Shown: positions 63,943-64,000 of the stretch, piece by piece | How positions within the stretch are numbered: the stretch's first letter is position 1 | How the letters are laid out: the number at the start of each line of letters is the position of its first letter | Source of the DNA: CAYVOV01 sp964453525 | GTDB lineage: Bacteria; Chloroflexota; Dehalococcoidia; Dehalococcoidales; UBA2162 | Direction: 5' to 3' | DNA: 64,000 nt | NCBI GenBank assembly: GCA_964453525.1 | Contig: CAYVOV010000016.1 | Span: 1-64,000 of the forward strand | Made by a program: the position numbers and the translations under genes | The notes under the pieces: model-generated | Database searches by the model: none | Told to the model about the DNA's origin: nothing | The model's input: only the letters and a program-made list of their open reading frames with translations

Positions 63943-64000
63943 ATGCTGCCGGAAATGTACGATAAAAACGCTGATATTACTGAGATGGCGGCGGAGGCGC
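63943..64000 (+). CDS. Start of an unidentified gene, cut by the window edge
   Basis: ATG at 63943 opens a frame, MLPEMYDKNADITEMAAEA, that runs off the right edge, just after the acetyltransferase remnant's stop. AGGTG is upstream. Too short to assign. Confidence 0.4.
   Translation, partial: MLPEMYDKNADITEMAAEA

Overview
The window is about 64 kb of a bacterial chromosome, probably from an uncultured anaerobic Chloroflexota of the Dehalococcoidia type. This is an inference from gene content: a UPF0182 membrane protein, a DUF5679 zinc-ribbon peptide, two tungsten aldehyde:ferredoxin oxidoreductase (AOR) family enzymes, paired acyl-CoA dehydrogenases, CaiB/BaiF CoA transferases and a TGA-interrupted selenoprotein candidate. 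No rRNA, tRNA, CRISPR array or intact transposase gene was found. A run of 11 Ns (15597-15607) marks an assembly gap inside a repeat, so this is probably a metagenome-assembled or draft contig.

Layout. 0-10 kb: CoA transferases, two Nudix hydrolases, pterin genes (folK-queD), a QueG-like iron-sulfur protein, a HIT protein, and an MFS/Nudix/GNAT/NAD kinase operon. 10-12 kb: a 582-residue selenoprotein candidate with an in-frame TGA followed by a SECIS-like hairpin. 12-21.7 kb: molybdenum/tungsten cofactor region, with moaB-moeA on the plus strand and, on the minus strand, an apparent operon tupA-tupB-ATPase-ATPase-moaA-moaC behind a promoter, a candidate Moco/Tuco riboswitch and an intrinsic terminator. 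22-34.7 kb: glycerol kinase, an AOR, an orphan oligopeptide-type binding lipoprotein, an AEC permease, UPF0182, and an AT-rich patch with two small membrane proteins. 34.8-40.6 kb: an operon of radical SAM protein, NuoE/NuoF/HoxU-like diaphorase, methyltransferase and P-loop kinase. 40.9-46.7 kb: small proteins, a gltX operon and rluD.

47.2-62.3 kb carries the lower part of the anaerobic benzoyl-CoA pathway. It has 6-hydroxycyclohexenecarbonyl-CoA dehydrogenase (had), 6-oxocyclohexenecarbonyl-CoA hydrolase (oah/bamA) and cyclohexadienecarbonyl-CoA hydratase (dch), then a molybdopterin oxidoreductase. On the opposite strand are HdrB-like and LUD/4Fe-4S electron carriers, a MoaD/ThiS protein, a four-cluster ferredoxin, an AOR-family enzyme (possible BamB counterpart), a zinc-ribbon peptide, an acyl-CoA carboxyltransferase and two acyl-CoA dehydrogenases. 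Cofactor synthesis, tungstate uptake and two AOR-family enzymes in one window fit a tungsten-dependent anaerobic lifestyle. The NuoEF/HoxU unit could link NADH to this low-potential chemistry.

Intergenic DNA is full of interspersed repeats. Family A is a hairpin-rich element of about 320-430 bp with many end fragments. Family B is a 139-166 bp MITE-like element with about 18-bp inverted ends and duplications of about 9 bp, found nested inside A and E copies. Families C (ends TGTCATTGCGAG) and D (ends TGTCATTCCCG) are short palindromic elements. Family E is a 169-173 bp element whose two copies sit in inverted orientation on either side of the benzoyl-CoA region. Gene remnants lie next to several repeats.
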